A DNA stretch of 64,000 bases from a bacterium (lineage in GTDB: Bacteria > Verrucomicrobiota > Kiritimatiellia > CAIKKV01 > CAITUY01). The translations under genes were made by a program, and so were the position numbers. The stretch spans positions 1 to 64,000 of the forward strand of contig JBAXWB010000018.1 of the NCBI GenBank assembly GCA_037128595.1, in the 5' to 3' direction. Below, one piece after another: positions 16,580 through 24,400 of this stretch (position 1 is its first letter; each line of letters opens with the position of its first letter). The notes under the pieces are model-generated. The model made no database searches. It had not been told where the DNA came from and saw only the letters and a list, made by a program, of their open reading frames with translations.

Positions 16580-17377
16580 CTACCGTCCGCTTTCCGCCGC
16601 CTTGAGGGCGCGGGAAGAATCGCCATTCAACTGCAGTTTTTGAAAGGCAGGGGTTTCCGGCAGGAAAAGATGAAATTCAGAAATCACTTCAGCCTTTACC
16701 GCCCCCCCCTGCCAGGTGCAATCCAGGAGATGACCGGCACTCTTCCGGTCTTCTGAGATAAAATGCAAGTGGTACCCGGGAAGGTTGAGGGTGCGGACAT
16801 ACTCCGGGCACCAGAATCCAACCAGGGACCCCTTGACGCGTCGGCGTTCAAACACAGGCTGCCGGGCCGCGACGTCAACCAGTTTCGGATAAGGTTTCAC
16901 CTGCGGGGGGACACTCCTGAACTTGACGTAATCAAATAGGCCATCTACTCGGATGGCAAGGAAGAGATTGTCCCCTGCACGCACTGCGTCCATATTCTTT
17001 TTTAACGCCTCATAATCGGACGCAGCGCCGACCGTCCAGGTCAGGTCCGGCCTGAACCCGGTCACCGCGGCAAAGGGGACTTTCAATGAGTCCGGAACAC
17101 GTGCCACGGTCCCATCGGCTTTCGCCTGATAGATCACGCCATCAATCAGGATCATCTCGCCATCCAGGTGATCGAACGTTCCAATCCCGAAATCGCCCTT
17201 CCGGCGAAGCTCGCCGCAGGAGGTCACCCCGTCATAGCCGCCCTCCAAAAGGGCCGTGATGGTCGAGGTTTGAGAAAGGACTCCGGCCGGGGGCGGCGGC
17301 CCATGATGAACGCAGGACACTAACCCGGAGGCAATAAACGTAATTCCCATCACCCAAACACAGCGCCTGACAAGCAT
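16580..17377 (-). CDS. budA: Acetolactate decarboxylase with lipoprotein signal
   Basis: Converts 2-acetolactate to acetoin and CO2. The family core is clear: STITALLEGGYDGVTSCGEL, FGIGTFDHLDGEMILIDG, and the zinc site HLH at residues 203-205 with His 216, the same 2 and 11 spacing as His194/196/207 of the Bacillus brevis enzyme. Unusually for this family, whose members are mostly cytoplasmic, the N-terminus is a signal peptide ending in LVSC (Cys 22), predicting a lipoprotein. No acetolactate synthase or acetoin reductase is adjacent. Extracytoplasmic conversion of excreted acetolactate is an inference. Confidence 0.88.
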   Translation of the reverse strand: MLVRRCVWVMGITFIASGLVSCVHHGPPPPAGVLSQTSTITALLEGGYDGVTSCGELRRKGDFGIGTFDHLDGEMILIDGVIYQAKADGTVARVPDSLKVPFAAVTGFRPDLTWTVGAASDYEALKKNMDAVRAGDNLFLAIRVDGLFDYVKFRSVPPQVKPYPKLVDVAARQPVFERRRVKGSLVGFWCPEYVRTLNLPGYHLHFISEDRKSAGHLLDCTWQGGAVKAEVISEFHLFLPETPAFQKLQLNGDSSRALKAAESGR

Positions 17378-17504
17378 AACAAAGCTCCTTCCTTGGATGC
17401 GTGAAGCCTACCATCCGGACAACGATTCAGGAATACTGAATTATTGATCATTAAGTTCATCATGGTCCTTGAACTCTGCAACCTGTTGTCGCACCATGTT
17501 CGGC

Positions 17505-17942
17505 ATGAAGCAGCTGTTATCCGGGGTCCTCATTTTCCTCATTTATACGCAGTGGGCCCAGTCAGCAGAGTTGACGATCGTGGTTGAGGGCCTGAGATCC
17601 ACGCGCGGGGCCTTGCATATCGCGCTGTTTGACTCAGGAAAAGGGTTTCCGATGGAGGCCGCCAGTGCGGTTGCCCGTCAGTCATTGATATTGGCCACCC
17701 GCCCCACAGACCAACCCATCAGGGTCGTGTTTAAAAACCTGCCTGAAAAGAAATATGCGGTCTGTATTTTGCATGATGAAGATTCAGACGGGAAACTGAA
17801 AACTAATTTCATTGGCATCCCGAAAGAAGGGGTGGGGGTTTCCAATAACGCCAAAGGCCTGCTGGGACCACCGAAATTTGAAGCCGCGGTCTTCACTCTC
17901 ACGGGGCCCCTGACGATTTCAGTAACGGTCTCGTATTTCTAA
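17505..17942 (+). CDS. Secreted DUF2141-family protein
   Basis: A signal peptide (MKQLLSGVLIFLIYTQWAQSAE) is followed by an immunoglobulin-like beta-sandwich with the DUF2141 pattern: LRSTRGALHIALFDSGKGFP early, a central KNLPEKKYAVCILHDEDSDGKL with the conserved HDxDxNGKxD-type turn, and IPKEGVGVSNNAKG near the end. The start chosen is ATG 17505, which gives a clean signal peptide; an ATG three codons earlier and a TTG at 17469 are alternatives. It is convergent with the toroid protein and five bases from its stop. The molecular function of DUF2141 proteins is unknown. Confidence 0.85.
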   Translation: MKQLLSGVLIFLIYTQWAQSAELTIVVEGLRSTRGALHIALFDSGKGFPMEAASAVARQSLILATRPTDQPIRVVFKNLPEKKYAVCILHDEDSDGKLKTNFIGIPKEGVGVSNNAKGLLGPPKFEAAVFTLTGPLTISVTVSYF

Positions 17943-17947
17943 CGCGA

Positions 17948-19066
17948 TCACCGCAACGACAGTGAGGCCATGGCCGTGGCGTAGATGCGCCCGCCCGAGG
18001 AGCCCCAGCGGGGGTCGGCCGTCCAGCTTCCGGCGGCATCCCCGCGCTTGATTTGCCGGGCCACCAGATCCTGACGCATCGCCGTCAACCCCTGATGCGC
18101 GGATGTCTCATCCATTTTCTTGAGGGCCGCCGTCAGGAAATACCGGCGATAATAATCCATGTCGGGACCGGGCGCAGAGGCCAGTCGTTGGACCTGGGCC
18201 TTGATCGCCTGACGCCGGCCAGGGGATACCAGACCGATGTGGGCAGGATCCAACAGGCTCATAGCCCCCATGGCCGTCAGCGTTTGTGAGGCGCCACCCG
18301 GGGTATCCCCGCTCTTCTGGTAGCCAAAAGACCCATCATCCGCCGCCACGCCTGCCATCCAACGCAGGCCGCGCTCCACCCTTGGCCGTACCTGCGGCAG
18401 GCCTTGCGTTGCGGCCAGTCGTAACGCCTCAATCTGCCACAAGGTGATCGACAGGTTGGAGGCCGGATGCGCCTCATGGTAATACCCCCAACCGCCATCC
18501 GCATATTGACCGGCACAAATGACCGCCACCGCCTTCTCCAATGCCAACCGGAGCGGCTCACTGGGGTGGCGTTCACAGGCTTTCGCCAGCGCTAACGTGG
18601 CAATTCCCTGGTTGTAAGGCATCCCGGAAACCCGCTCACCAAATCGTCCATCAGGGTGCTGCTGTTGAAGCAGATAGGCAATCGCTTTGTCGATCGCAGG
18701 GTCTGCCCCGGGGGCGCCATCCATGAGGGTCATCAGGGAAAGCCCGGTAAGGGCGATTTCAAATTGTTTATCTCCCCCCCATTTGGCGACACTCCAGGAT
18801 CCATCGGGTTCCTGAATCTGGCGCAACCAGGCAACGGCCTGCCGCCCGGGATCCATGGGCCTTGCTCCGGCCAGCCACAACCCGCCCAACAGCACAGCCA
18901 AAGAAGCCGCCAAAGGGAGCACCCAACGCCAACTGGGGATCCAGCCCGTCTTCTGGTTCGCTTCGGCCCTCACCTTGGCCAGGATCTCCGGAGCCAGGTC
19001 ATGCGAGACCACCGCCGAAGGGAGGCGCTTAAGCCGGTCTATGACGTCTTGCTCAGTTTTCATCAA
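17948..19066 (-). CDS. Putative anti-sigma factor fused to an alpha-toroid (squalene-cyclase-like) domain
   Basis: Residues 1-45 are a charged cytoplasmic segment (DVIDRLKRLPSAVVSHDLAPEIL). A membrane helix (WVLPLAASLAVLLGGLWLAG) follows, then about 300 residues of repeats like those of prenyltransferases and squalene-hopene cyclases (AVAWLRQIQEPDGSWS, LLQQQHPDGRFGE, ICAGQYADGGWGYYHE, MAGVAADDGSFGYQKSG). It lacks a DxDD cyclase catalytic motif in the parts read. It overlaps the ECF sigma gene by 14 bases, and the layout (cytoplasmic segment, helix, outside domain) is that of an anti-sigma factor. A sensor toroid outside the membrane is inferred, not shown. Confidence 0.75.
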   Translation of the reverse strand: MMKTEQDVIDRLKRLPSAVVSHDLAPEILAKVRAEANQKTGWIPSWRWVLPLAASLAVLLGGLWLAGARPMDPGRQAVAWLRQIQEPDGSWSVAKWGGDKQFEIALTGLSLMTLMDGAPGADPAIDKAIAYLLQQQHPDGRFGERVSGMPYNQGIATLALAKACERHPSEPLRLALEKAVAVICAGQYADGGWGYYHEAHPASNLSITLWQIEALRLAATQGLPQVRPRVERGLRWMAGVAADDGSFGYQKSGDTPGGASQTLTAMGAMSLLDPAHIGLVSPGRRQAIKAQVQRLASAPGPDMDYYRRYFLTAALKKMDETSAHQGLTAMRQDLVARQIKRGDAAGSWTADPRWGSSGGRIYATAMASLSLR

Positions 19067-19610
19067 AAATCCCCCTCAGTTCCTGCAAGGCCAGATTAAT
19101 CCGTGACTTCACCGTGCCGAGCGGGATCTCCAACACCTCGGCAATTTCCTGATAACGCAACCCCTGATAGATATTTAACACCAGGACTTCCCTCAACTTG
19201 GGAGACAGCCGGTTCAGTGCCGTCTGGGCATCCATTCCCGCCTGCGAGGCCGGTAGCGATACCCCCCCGCCTATCTCCGCGTCCGTTTTCAAACTGGCCT
19301 CAAGCCGCGTGTGCATTTTGGCTTTCCGGCCCCGATCCGCCCAGACATGGCGGGCCAGTACATACAGGAAGGTGGTGAACTTGGCCGCCGGACGATACCT
19401 GCCCCGCGCCTTATAGACCCTGATAAACGTTTCCTGCACCAGATCCTCGGCATCATTATAAACGCCCATCCGGACGAAAAAGTTCAGTAGCCCGTTCTGG
19501 TGGCGGTGGATCAATTCCGAAAATGAGGTTTCTGACCCGGCCGCCGTCTCCAGCATCAGCTGAACGTCGGGATCATGGCTCCATTCAGAATGACCGGATT
19601 CCGGATTCAT
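19053..19610 (-). CDS. ECF RNA polymerase sigma factor
   Basis: A 185-residue group IV sigma factor. Region 2 contains FFVRMGVYNDAEDLVQETFIRVY with the -10 recognition helix, and region 4 has LRYQEIAEVLEIPLGTVKSRINLAL, the helix-turn-helix for -35 binding. The linker is long and polar. It is translationally coupled to the membrane toroid protein downstream and starts two bases after comF, so it belongs to the long minus-strand run. Activity is likely held by the coupled protein until an envelope signal arrives, which would fit the neighbouring lipid-transport genes. Confidence 0.92.
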   Translation of the reverse strand: MNPESGHSEWSHDPDVQLMLETAAGSETSFSELIHRHQNGLLNFFVRMGVYNDAEDLVQETFIRVYKARGRYRPAAKFTTFLYVLARHVWADRGRKAKMHTRLEASLKTDAEIGGGVSLPASQAGMDAQTALNRLSPKLREVLVLNIYQGLRYQEIAEVLEIPLGTVKSRINLALQELRGIFDEN

Positions 19611-19612
19611 GT

Positions 19613-20374
19613 CTACCCTCGCGCGACCGTCACCACGCAGACACGACCGGCTCCGGACGCCTTGAGTTCGCGGCTGATCTCCGACACGGTGGCTCCCGTC
19701 GTCATGACATCATCAACTAACAGGAAATGGCGGCCTTCAATCCATTCAGGACCGTCGGCCTGGAACGCATGGGCCACATTTTTTGCCCGGGCCTTCATAT
19801 TCAGGCGGGTCTGTGTCCCGGTTTCCCGGACGCGTTGCAGGCACCCGCCCGCGAGAGGGAGTTTCATGCGGCCCGCCAGCTGCCCCGCCAGTAATTTAGA
19901 CTGGTTATAGGTCCGCGAGCGCTCTTTAGCGGGATGGAGCGGCACAAACCCCACGGCATCAAATGGTTCATGCGCGTAATGGGTGGTGACGCAGGCGTGC
20001 AACAAGGCCGTTAAATCGGACGTCATGTGGGTGGCATTGGAATACTTAAACCGGTGCAGCACGTCTTTCATTCCTCCCTTAAAGCGAACGGCCGAACGCG
20101 CCTGATCGAAGGCGGGCTTACGATCTACACACAAGGAGCAGACATATCCGCGGGTAATGGCCCCCTCCACGGGATCTCCGCACACGCTGCAGAACGGCGG
20201 CTGAATCAGGGGCAGCGCACCCAGGCAGTCCCAGCAGAGGTAATGTCCCGCCTGGCCCGGGCGGGCGCCACAGAGCTCACAGGCCCTCGGCCAGACCAGA
20301 TCGCACAACGGGCCCGCAGGAAACCGGTCCACCAGCTGCCGCCAGCGGCTCACCCCTGAGGACAGGCCGGACAC
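19613..20374 (-). CDS. comF: ComF-family phosphoribosyltransferase-like protein
   Basis: An N-terminal double zinc ribbon (CELCGARPG, CWDCLG, CSVCGDPV, CSLC) is followed by a type I phosphoribosyltransferase domain with the FLLVDDVMTTGATVSE PRPP loop and the ComF motif RTYNQSKLLAG. 253 residues is normal. In competent bacteria ComF assists DNA handling in transformation, and distant homologues (GntX) act in other contexts. No other competence genes are nearby. It lies two bases from each neighbour inside the MCE-sigma run. Confidence 0.92.
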   Translation of the reverse strand: MSGLSSGVSRWRQLVDRFPAGPLCDLVWPRACELCGARPGQAGHYLCWDCLGALPLIQPPFCSVCGDPVEGAITRGYVCSLCVDRKPAFDQARSAVRFKGGMKDVLHRFKYSNATHMTSDLTALLHACVTTHYAHEPFDAVGFVPLHPAKERSRTYNQSKLLAGQLAGRMKLPLAGGCLQRVRETGTQTRLNMKARAKNVAHAFQADGPEWIEGRHFLLVDDVMTTGATVSEISRELKASGAGRVCVVTVARG

Positions 20375-20376
20375 CG

Positions 20377-21393
20377 TTAGAAGGCCCCAATCAGCAGCGT
20401 CGTAAACGACACCACTGGCGACGTCTCCCGAAAATCATCCACGGCGAGCCGGACTTCACCCACGGCGGCCTTGACTTCATTGTACAAGGTCTCATCATTC
20501 ACCAGCTTACCCAGCAGGCCTTCGCCCCGTTGGATCTTCCCGGTGATCAGCTTAAGTGAATCCGCTGTCGACGAGATGTCCTTGTAGAGTTGATCATCGC
20601 TCGACAGCAGCTTGCCCAGAGTCCCTTCACCCTTATTGAGCCGGTCGCTGATATCCTTGAGATTCACCGCCACCGCCTGAATATTTGTATAGACTGAATC
20701 ATCCGAAATCAGTTTGCCCAACGTGCCTTCACCCTTGTTGATTTTTTCTGCAATTCCCTGAACCTGGGCCGTCACCGCGCGGATATCCTTGGCCGCGCCC
20801 TGGAACTCATTGTAGATGCCGTCGTCATTGACCAGTTTCCCGATGGTCCCCTCGCCCTTATTGATTTTTGACGTCACGTCCTTGATGGAGGCAATGGTTT
20901 GCTCAAGATTGGTCAGAATCCCGCCTTCATTCATGGCGCCCCTGATTTCATGAACCGCCTGTGCAGCCTCGGCCATCAGATCAAAGGGTTTCTCCCCCTG
21001 CGGCATCACATCAGGAGGCAGGAGGGCGGCATTGGGCGACCCTTCCTTCACTTCCACGTAACGCCCTCCGAGGATCGAGGTGGTCACCACGGTAATCTTA
21101 TAGTCCGTCTTCAGGCGAATCGGGCTGTCCAGCAAGGCCTGCACCCGCACCCGGCCGTCCATCAGGCGCAGGGTTTTGATTTTTCCCACCGTCATCCCCC
21201 GCTGCACCACCGTATCATCCTTGCGCAAGCCCATCACGTCCGCAAACTCGACTTCGAGGGGGAACTTCTTCTCAAACAGGCTGGCCCGCCCCAATACAAT
21301 GGTGAAGTAGGCGAGCGCCAGCAAAATCATGAACATGAAGGTTCCCACAATCAACTCGATCGACATCTCCCGATCCACGCTGCTCTGTTTCAT
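20377..21393 (-). CDS. MlaD-like MCE-domain protein, set 1, with four GEGTLGKL repeats
   Basis: Membrane-anchored lipid-binding MCE protein: an N-terminal helix (IELIVGTFMFMILLALAYFTIVLG), one MCE domain (residues about 40-120, with GLRKDDTVVQRGMTVGKI), then a helical stalk containing four units of the form NKGEGT(I/L)GKL(I/V)NDD..Y, each about 44 residues. The start is ATG 21393, overlapping the ATPase stop as ATGA with GGGAGAA upstream, instead of a longer start at 21411. Function by family: binding phospholipid between inner and outer membranes. Confidence 0.88.
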   Translation of the reverse strand: MKQSSVDREMSIELIVGTFMFMILLALAYFTIVLGRASLFEKKFPLEVEFADVMGLRKDDTVVQRGMTVGKIKTLRLMDGRVRVQALLDSPIRLKTDYKITVVTTSILGGRYVEVKEGSPNAALLPPDVMPQGEKPFDLMAEAAQAVHEIRGAMNEGGILTNLEQTIASIKDVTSKINKGEGTIGKLVNDDGIYNEFQGAAKDIRAVTAQVQGIAEKINKGEGTLGKLISDDSVYTNIQAVAVNLKDISDRLNKGEGTLGKLLSSDDQLYKDISSTADSLKLITGKIQRGEGLLGKLVNDETLYNEVKAAVGEVRLAVDDFRETSPVVSFTTLLIGAF

Positions 21394-22151
21394 AGTCCGT
21401 TCTTCTCCCATTCACCGCGAACGGTGATAAACTGTGCTTCCAAAAATAGCTGTACTTCCTCGACGTTTGATTTCACAAATTCGGCCGGCTCCGCCAGTTC
21501 AATGATTTTCCCCTGGGTCAGCATGGCAATCCGGGTCCCGATCGAGAGCGCACTGTGAAGGTCATGGGTCACGACGACGCTCGTCACCCCAAGCTCTTTT
21601 CTCAAATGTTCAATTAAACGGTCAATCATGCGCGAGGAGACCGGATCCAGCCCGGACGTGGGTTCATCATAGAGAATGATCTTGGGATTGGTGACAATGG
21701 CCCGGGCCAGCCCCACCCGCTTACGCATTCCCCCGGAAATTTCGGCGGGAAATTTCTCAATATCCTTTTCCAGGCCGACCATCGCCAGTTTCTCCATTAC
21801 CTTGGCCATGATCTCATCATTGGACAGCGTCGTTTTCTCGCGCAGGGGCAGCGCCACATTCTCCGCCACATTCAACCATTCCAGCAACGCACCGCCCTGA
21901 AAGAGAACACCGAATTTATCACGGATCGATTCCAGCTGTTTCCCGCTGGCCTCGCTGACCACCTGCCCGTCCACCACGACACGTCCTTCGTCGGGCGTCA
22001 TCAGGCGGACCATGTGCTTGAGCGTCACGCTCTTGCCGGTGCCGGAAGGCCCCACAATGACCAGGGTTTCCCCCTTGCGGACCTCCAGATTCACCCCGTC
22101 AAGCACGTTGCGCGTGCCCAGGATCTTGGTGACATTTTCAAGTTGGATCAT
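21390..22151 (-). CDS. MlaF-like ABC ATPase of MCE set 1 (catalytically intact)
   Basis: Energises the permease of the lipid transporter. Walker A is GPSGTGKS, the signature region is EISGGMRKRVGLARAI (typical of Mla-type SGGM), Walker B is IILYDEPTSGLD and the switch is VVTHDLHSA. All catalytic residues are present, in contrast with the second copy at 29209-29922. It overlaps the permease gene upstream and the MlaD-like gene downstream by four bases each, so the three are a tight unit. 253 residues is normal. Confidence 0.93.
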   Translation of the reverse strand: MIQLENVTKILGTRNVLDGVNLEVRKGETLVIVGPSGTGKSVTLKHMVRLMTPDEGRVVVDGQVVSEASGKQLESIRDKFGVLFQGGALLEWLNVAENVALPLREKTTLSNDEIMAKVMEKLAMVGLEKDIEKFPAEISGGMRKRVGLARAIVTNPKIILYDEPTSGLDPVSSRMIDRLIEHLRKELGVTSVVVTHDLHSALSIGTRIAMLTQGKIIELAEPAEFVKSNVEEVQLFLEAQFITVRGEWEKNGL

Positions 22152-22906
22152 ACGTAGAAGAACCTTGTAATCATATAGCCCACCACCAGAATCGACAGGA
22201 ACGAAATGATCACCGTGCGGCGGGTGGCATTACCGACCCCGACAGCCCCCTGGGTGGTCGCAAACCCCTGATGGCAGGCGGTAATCACAATAATCACACC
22301 AAAGAGAAATGCCTTGAGCATTCCCACAAAAAGGTCCTTGTTGTCGGCAAACCGGATCGCATTGTCGATGTAAGCCGCCCAGGGCACATTCAACTGGGTC
22401 ATCCCCACGATGCCGCCCCCCACCACGCCCATGATGCAACTGTAAAACGACAACAGGGGCGTCATGATCATCATCGCCACTAAGCGCGGCATCACCAGGT
22501 ACCGGACCGGATTGATCGACATCAATTCCAGGGCCGCGATCTCCTCGGACACCACCATGGTCCCCATTTGGGCCGCAATAGATGACCCCACACTGGCCGC
22601 CAGGATGAGCCCCGTCATAAACGGCCCCATTTCCCGTAACATCGAAACCATCACGGCAGCGCCAATGTAGACCTCCTGGCCGAACCGCCGCATTTCGATG
22701 CCGGTTTGAAGTGCCAGAATCATTCCCGTAAAGGAGGCGACCACCGTAATGACGGTCAGGCTTTTGATGCCCCCCACAAACATCTGATGGATGGCTTCCC
22801 GGCGCGAGCGGCGGGTCATCACATAACGTATGCACAGGATCGCTTCCGCCAGAAGGAGCATGGCCCGGCCGGCGTTCCGGCAGGCGCTCACTACTTCCCG
22901 ACCCAA
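22148..22906 (-). CDS. MlaE-like permease of MCE set 1
   Basis: Inner-membrane permease of the MCE lipid transporter. Family motifs visible: an amphipathic N-terminal helix, FTGMILALQTGIEMRRFG, EMGPFMTGLILAASVGSSIAAQMGTMVVSEEIAALELMSINPVRYLVMPRLVAM and a FGVIIVITACHQGFAT C-terminal segment. The first usable start is TTG 22906; the frame is open further upstream to near the previous stop, so the start is uncertain by up to about 15 codons. It is followed by the intact ATPase and the MlaD-like protein. Confidence 0.9.
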   Translation of the reverse strand: MGREVVSACRNAGRAMLLLAEAILCIRYVMTRRSRREAIHQMFVGGIKSLTVITVVASFTGMILALQTGIEMRRFGQEVYIGAAVMVSMLREMGPFMTGLILAASVGSSIAAQMGTMVVSEEIAALELMSINPVRYLVMPRLVAMMIMTPLLSFYSCIMGVVGGGIVGMTQLNVPWAAYIDNAIRFADNKDLFVGMLKAFLFGVIIVITACHQGFATTQGAVGVGNATRRTVIISFLSILVVGYMITRFFYV

Positions 22907-22956
22907 TTGACTGCGCCAATCCGTAGCCGGCGGGAAAAATCTTGGTTCACGCGTGA

Positions 22957-24384
22957 TTATGGCTTGTTCCTCCAGTGAATAAAATACAACAGTCGCCAGC
23001 TGGTTCCTGCGTCATCATGGCGGTATCCTATCATCCCTTTTAGAAAATCCCAGTTCTTCTGCGTGCCGTCCCGATCTCCCCGCCCCCATGAGGCCAGTGG
23101 GAAAACCGAACCCTGGGAGGTGCCATTGGTTTTGATGCCCCAGTGGATCAACCCCCATAAGATATCGTTCTCACGTCCCAGCGGGGTCCGTTCGTATTTG
23201 TAAAGCGTCCACCAGGGCGTCAGGTTGCGCTCAAAGGCGACCGAATCACGGAAGGGCCACAAATCCGGAAAACGGAATTGCTTGTAATCCCCGCCATTAC
23301 GCTCGTAAGATGCTAATGGCCAAACACTTACATATCGATCTATGACGGGATCCCCTGCTGTTTTCATCGAGGTGCTCTCGGACTGATAGACCGGGAAAAC
23401 TCTCAGGCGGCGATTGGTCCGGTCTTTCTGCTGCTCCGTCCGATTCCAGATCAGGGGCCATAGCCAGAAACGCCGGTCCTCTTCAGCCGTGGTGCGGCGT
23501 CCATAGAGCGGCCAGATATAAAACTTATCCTGATCCTTGGACGATTGCGTCTGGATGATGGGCCACAGGAAAATATTTTCCGTGCCAGCCTTACCCGTGG
23601 AATGGCGGAAGAAAGGGGGCAGGAACATCCAGGTTTCACTGCCTTCAGTCTTCGCATGCCCATAGATAGGAAACAGCATATAGCCACTCCCGCGCGCGCC
23701 GGGCTGGTCATATCGAACCGTTGTCCAGAAGGGCCAGAGAATCGAACGATGTTCGCCGACCCCTTTCTTTTCGGAGCGCGCATAGAATGGAAACACCCTG
23801 AAGCGGTAAATGTCATCCCCGGTCGTACGGGCGATCAGAGGCCACAGGTAGTGATCGGTCCTGAGATCTTTCAACTCGCTGTGCCAGTAAAGCGGAAACA
23901 AGGCAAACTCCACCCGGTCCCGACCGAACCAGTTGTCAATGCGCCCGCCCAGCGGGAACACGGCGCCATAATCCTCCCCGTTCTTGTTCCGGCCTATCGC
24001 CAGAACGGGCAACAGCCAGAACCGATAGGCGGCAGCGGGATCCGTGACATCCCGATTCTCATAAATGGCCAGAAGAAACCGCCAATCGACTTCGTTGTAC
24101 CACCAGAGGAAATGCGCGGCCGGCCAGAGCACATCCAGATTTTCCTTGCCGGTACGGGGCTCGAATTCATGGACAAAAAATGGGCGGACCGCAGTGAACG
24201 TGTTGACGCCGCTGCGGGTGGAATTCTGGAATATTGGCCCCAGGGCCCGCGTCGTGTCACGCCCCATGAGATCCGGCCCCGAGGAGGCCAGGCAACCATA
24301 GTCGTACACCGGACTTGCGGACACCCCCGCGACCAACCCGAAGCCGAGAAGGCTTCCCATTAAAAGTTTATGCACTGCGCTCAT
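22957..24384 (-). CDS. Secreted repeat protein with about 16 [LVI][WF]P[LIF] units, surface beta-structure
   Basis: Not a recognised family. After a signal peptide (MSAVHKLLMGSLLGFGLVAG to SAS), the protein repeats a short core of the form L/V-W/F-P-L/I-x every 20-35 residues: LWPAAHF, LFPLYWHSE, LWPLIARTT, VFPFYARSE, LWPFWTT, LFPIYGHAK, LWPIIQTQ, IWPLYGRRT, LWPLIWNR, VFPVYQSES, VWPLASYE and others. Each core is followed by a charged turn and RF-type strands, suggesting an all-beta solenoid, propeller or barrel. The start is placed at ATG 24384; the frame also allows 24450. It lies between pyrB and MCE set 1, 16 bases after pyrB, so an outer-membrane partner role for lipid transport is a reasonable but untested guess. 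Confidence 0.75.
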   Translation of the reverse strand: MSAVHKLLMGSLLGFGLVAGVSASPVYDYGCLASSGPDLMGRDTTRALGPIFQNSTRSGVNTFTAVRPFFVHEFEPRTGKENLDVLWPAAHFLWWYNEVDWRFLLAIYENRDVTDPAAAYRFWLLPVLAIGRNKNGEDYGAVFPLGGRIDNWFGRDRVEFALFPLYWHSELKDLRTDHYLWPLIARTTGDDIYRFRVFPFYARSEKKGVGEHRSILWPFWTTVRYDQPGARGSGYMLFPIYGHAKTEGSETWMFLPPFFRHSTGKAGTENIFLWPIIQTQSSKDQDKFYIWPLYGRRTTAEEDRRFWLWPLIWNRTEQQKDRTNRRLRVFPVYQSESTSMKTAGDPVIDRYVSVWPLASYERNGGDYKQFRFPDLWPFRDSVAFERNLTPWWTLYKYERTPLGRENDILWGLIHWGIKTNGTSQGSVFPLASWGRGDRDGTQKNWDFLKGMIGYRHDDAGTSWRLLYFIHWRNKP

Positions 24385-24400
24385 GATGAAAGGGGAAAGC

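Noticed and set aside
20500-20900. CRISPR-like repetition
   Set aside because: Periodic DNA here is the coding repeat of the MlaD-like protein; units are in frame and vary at third codon positions.
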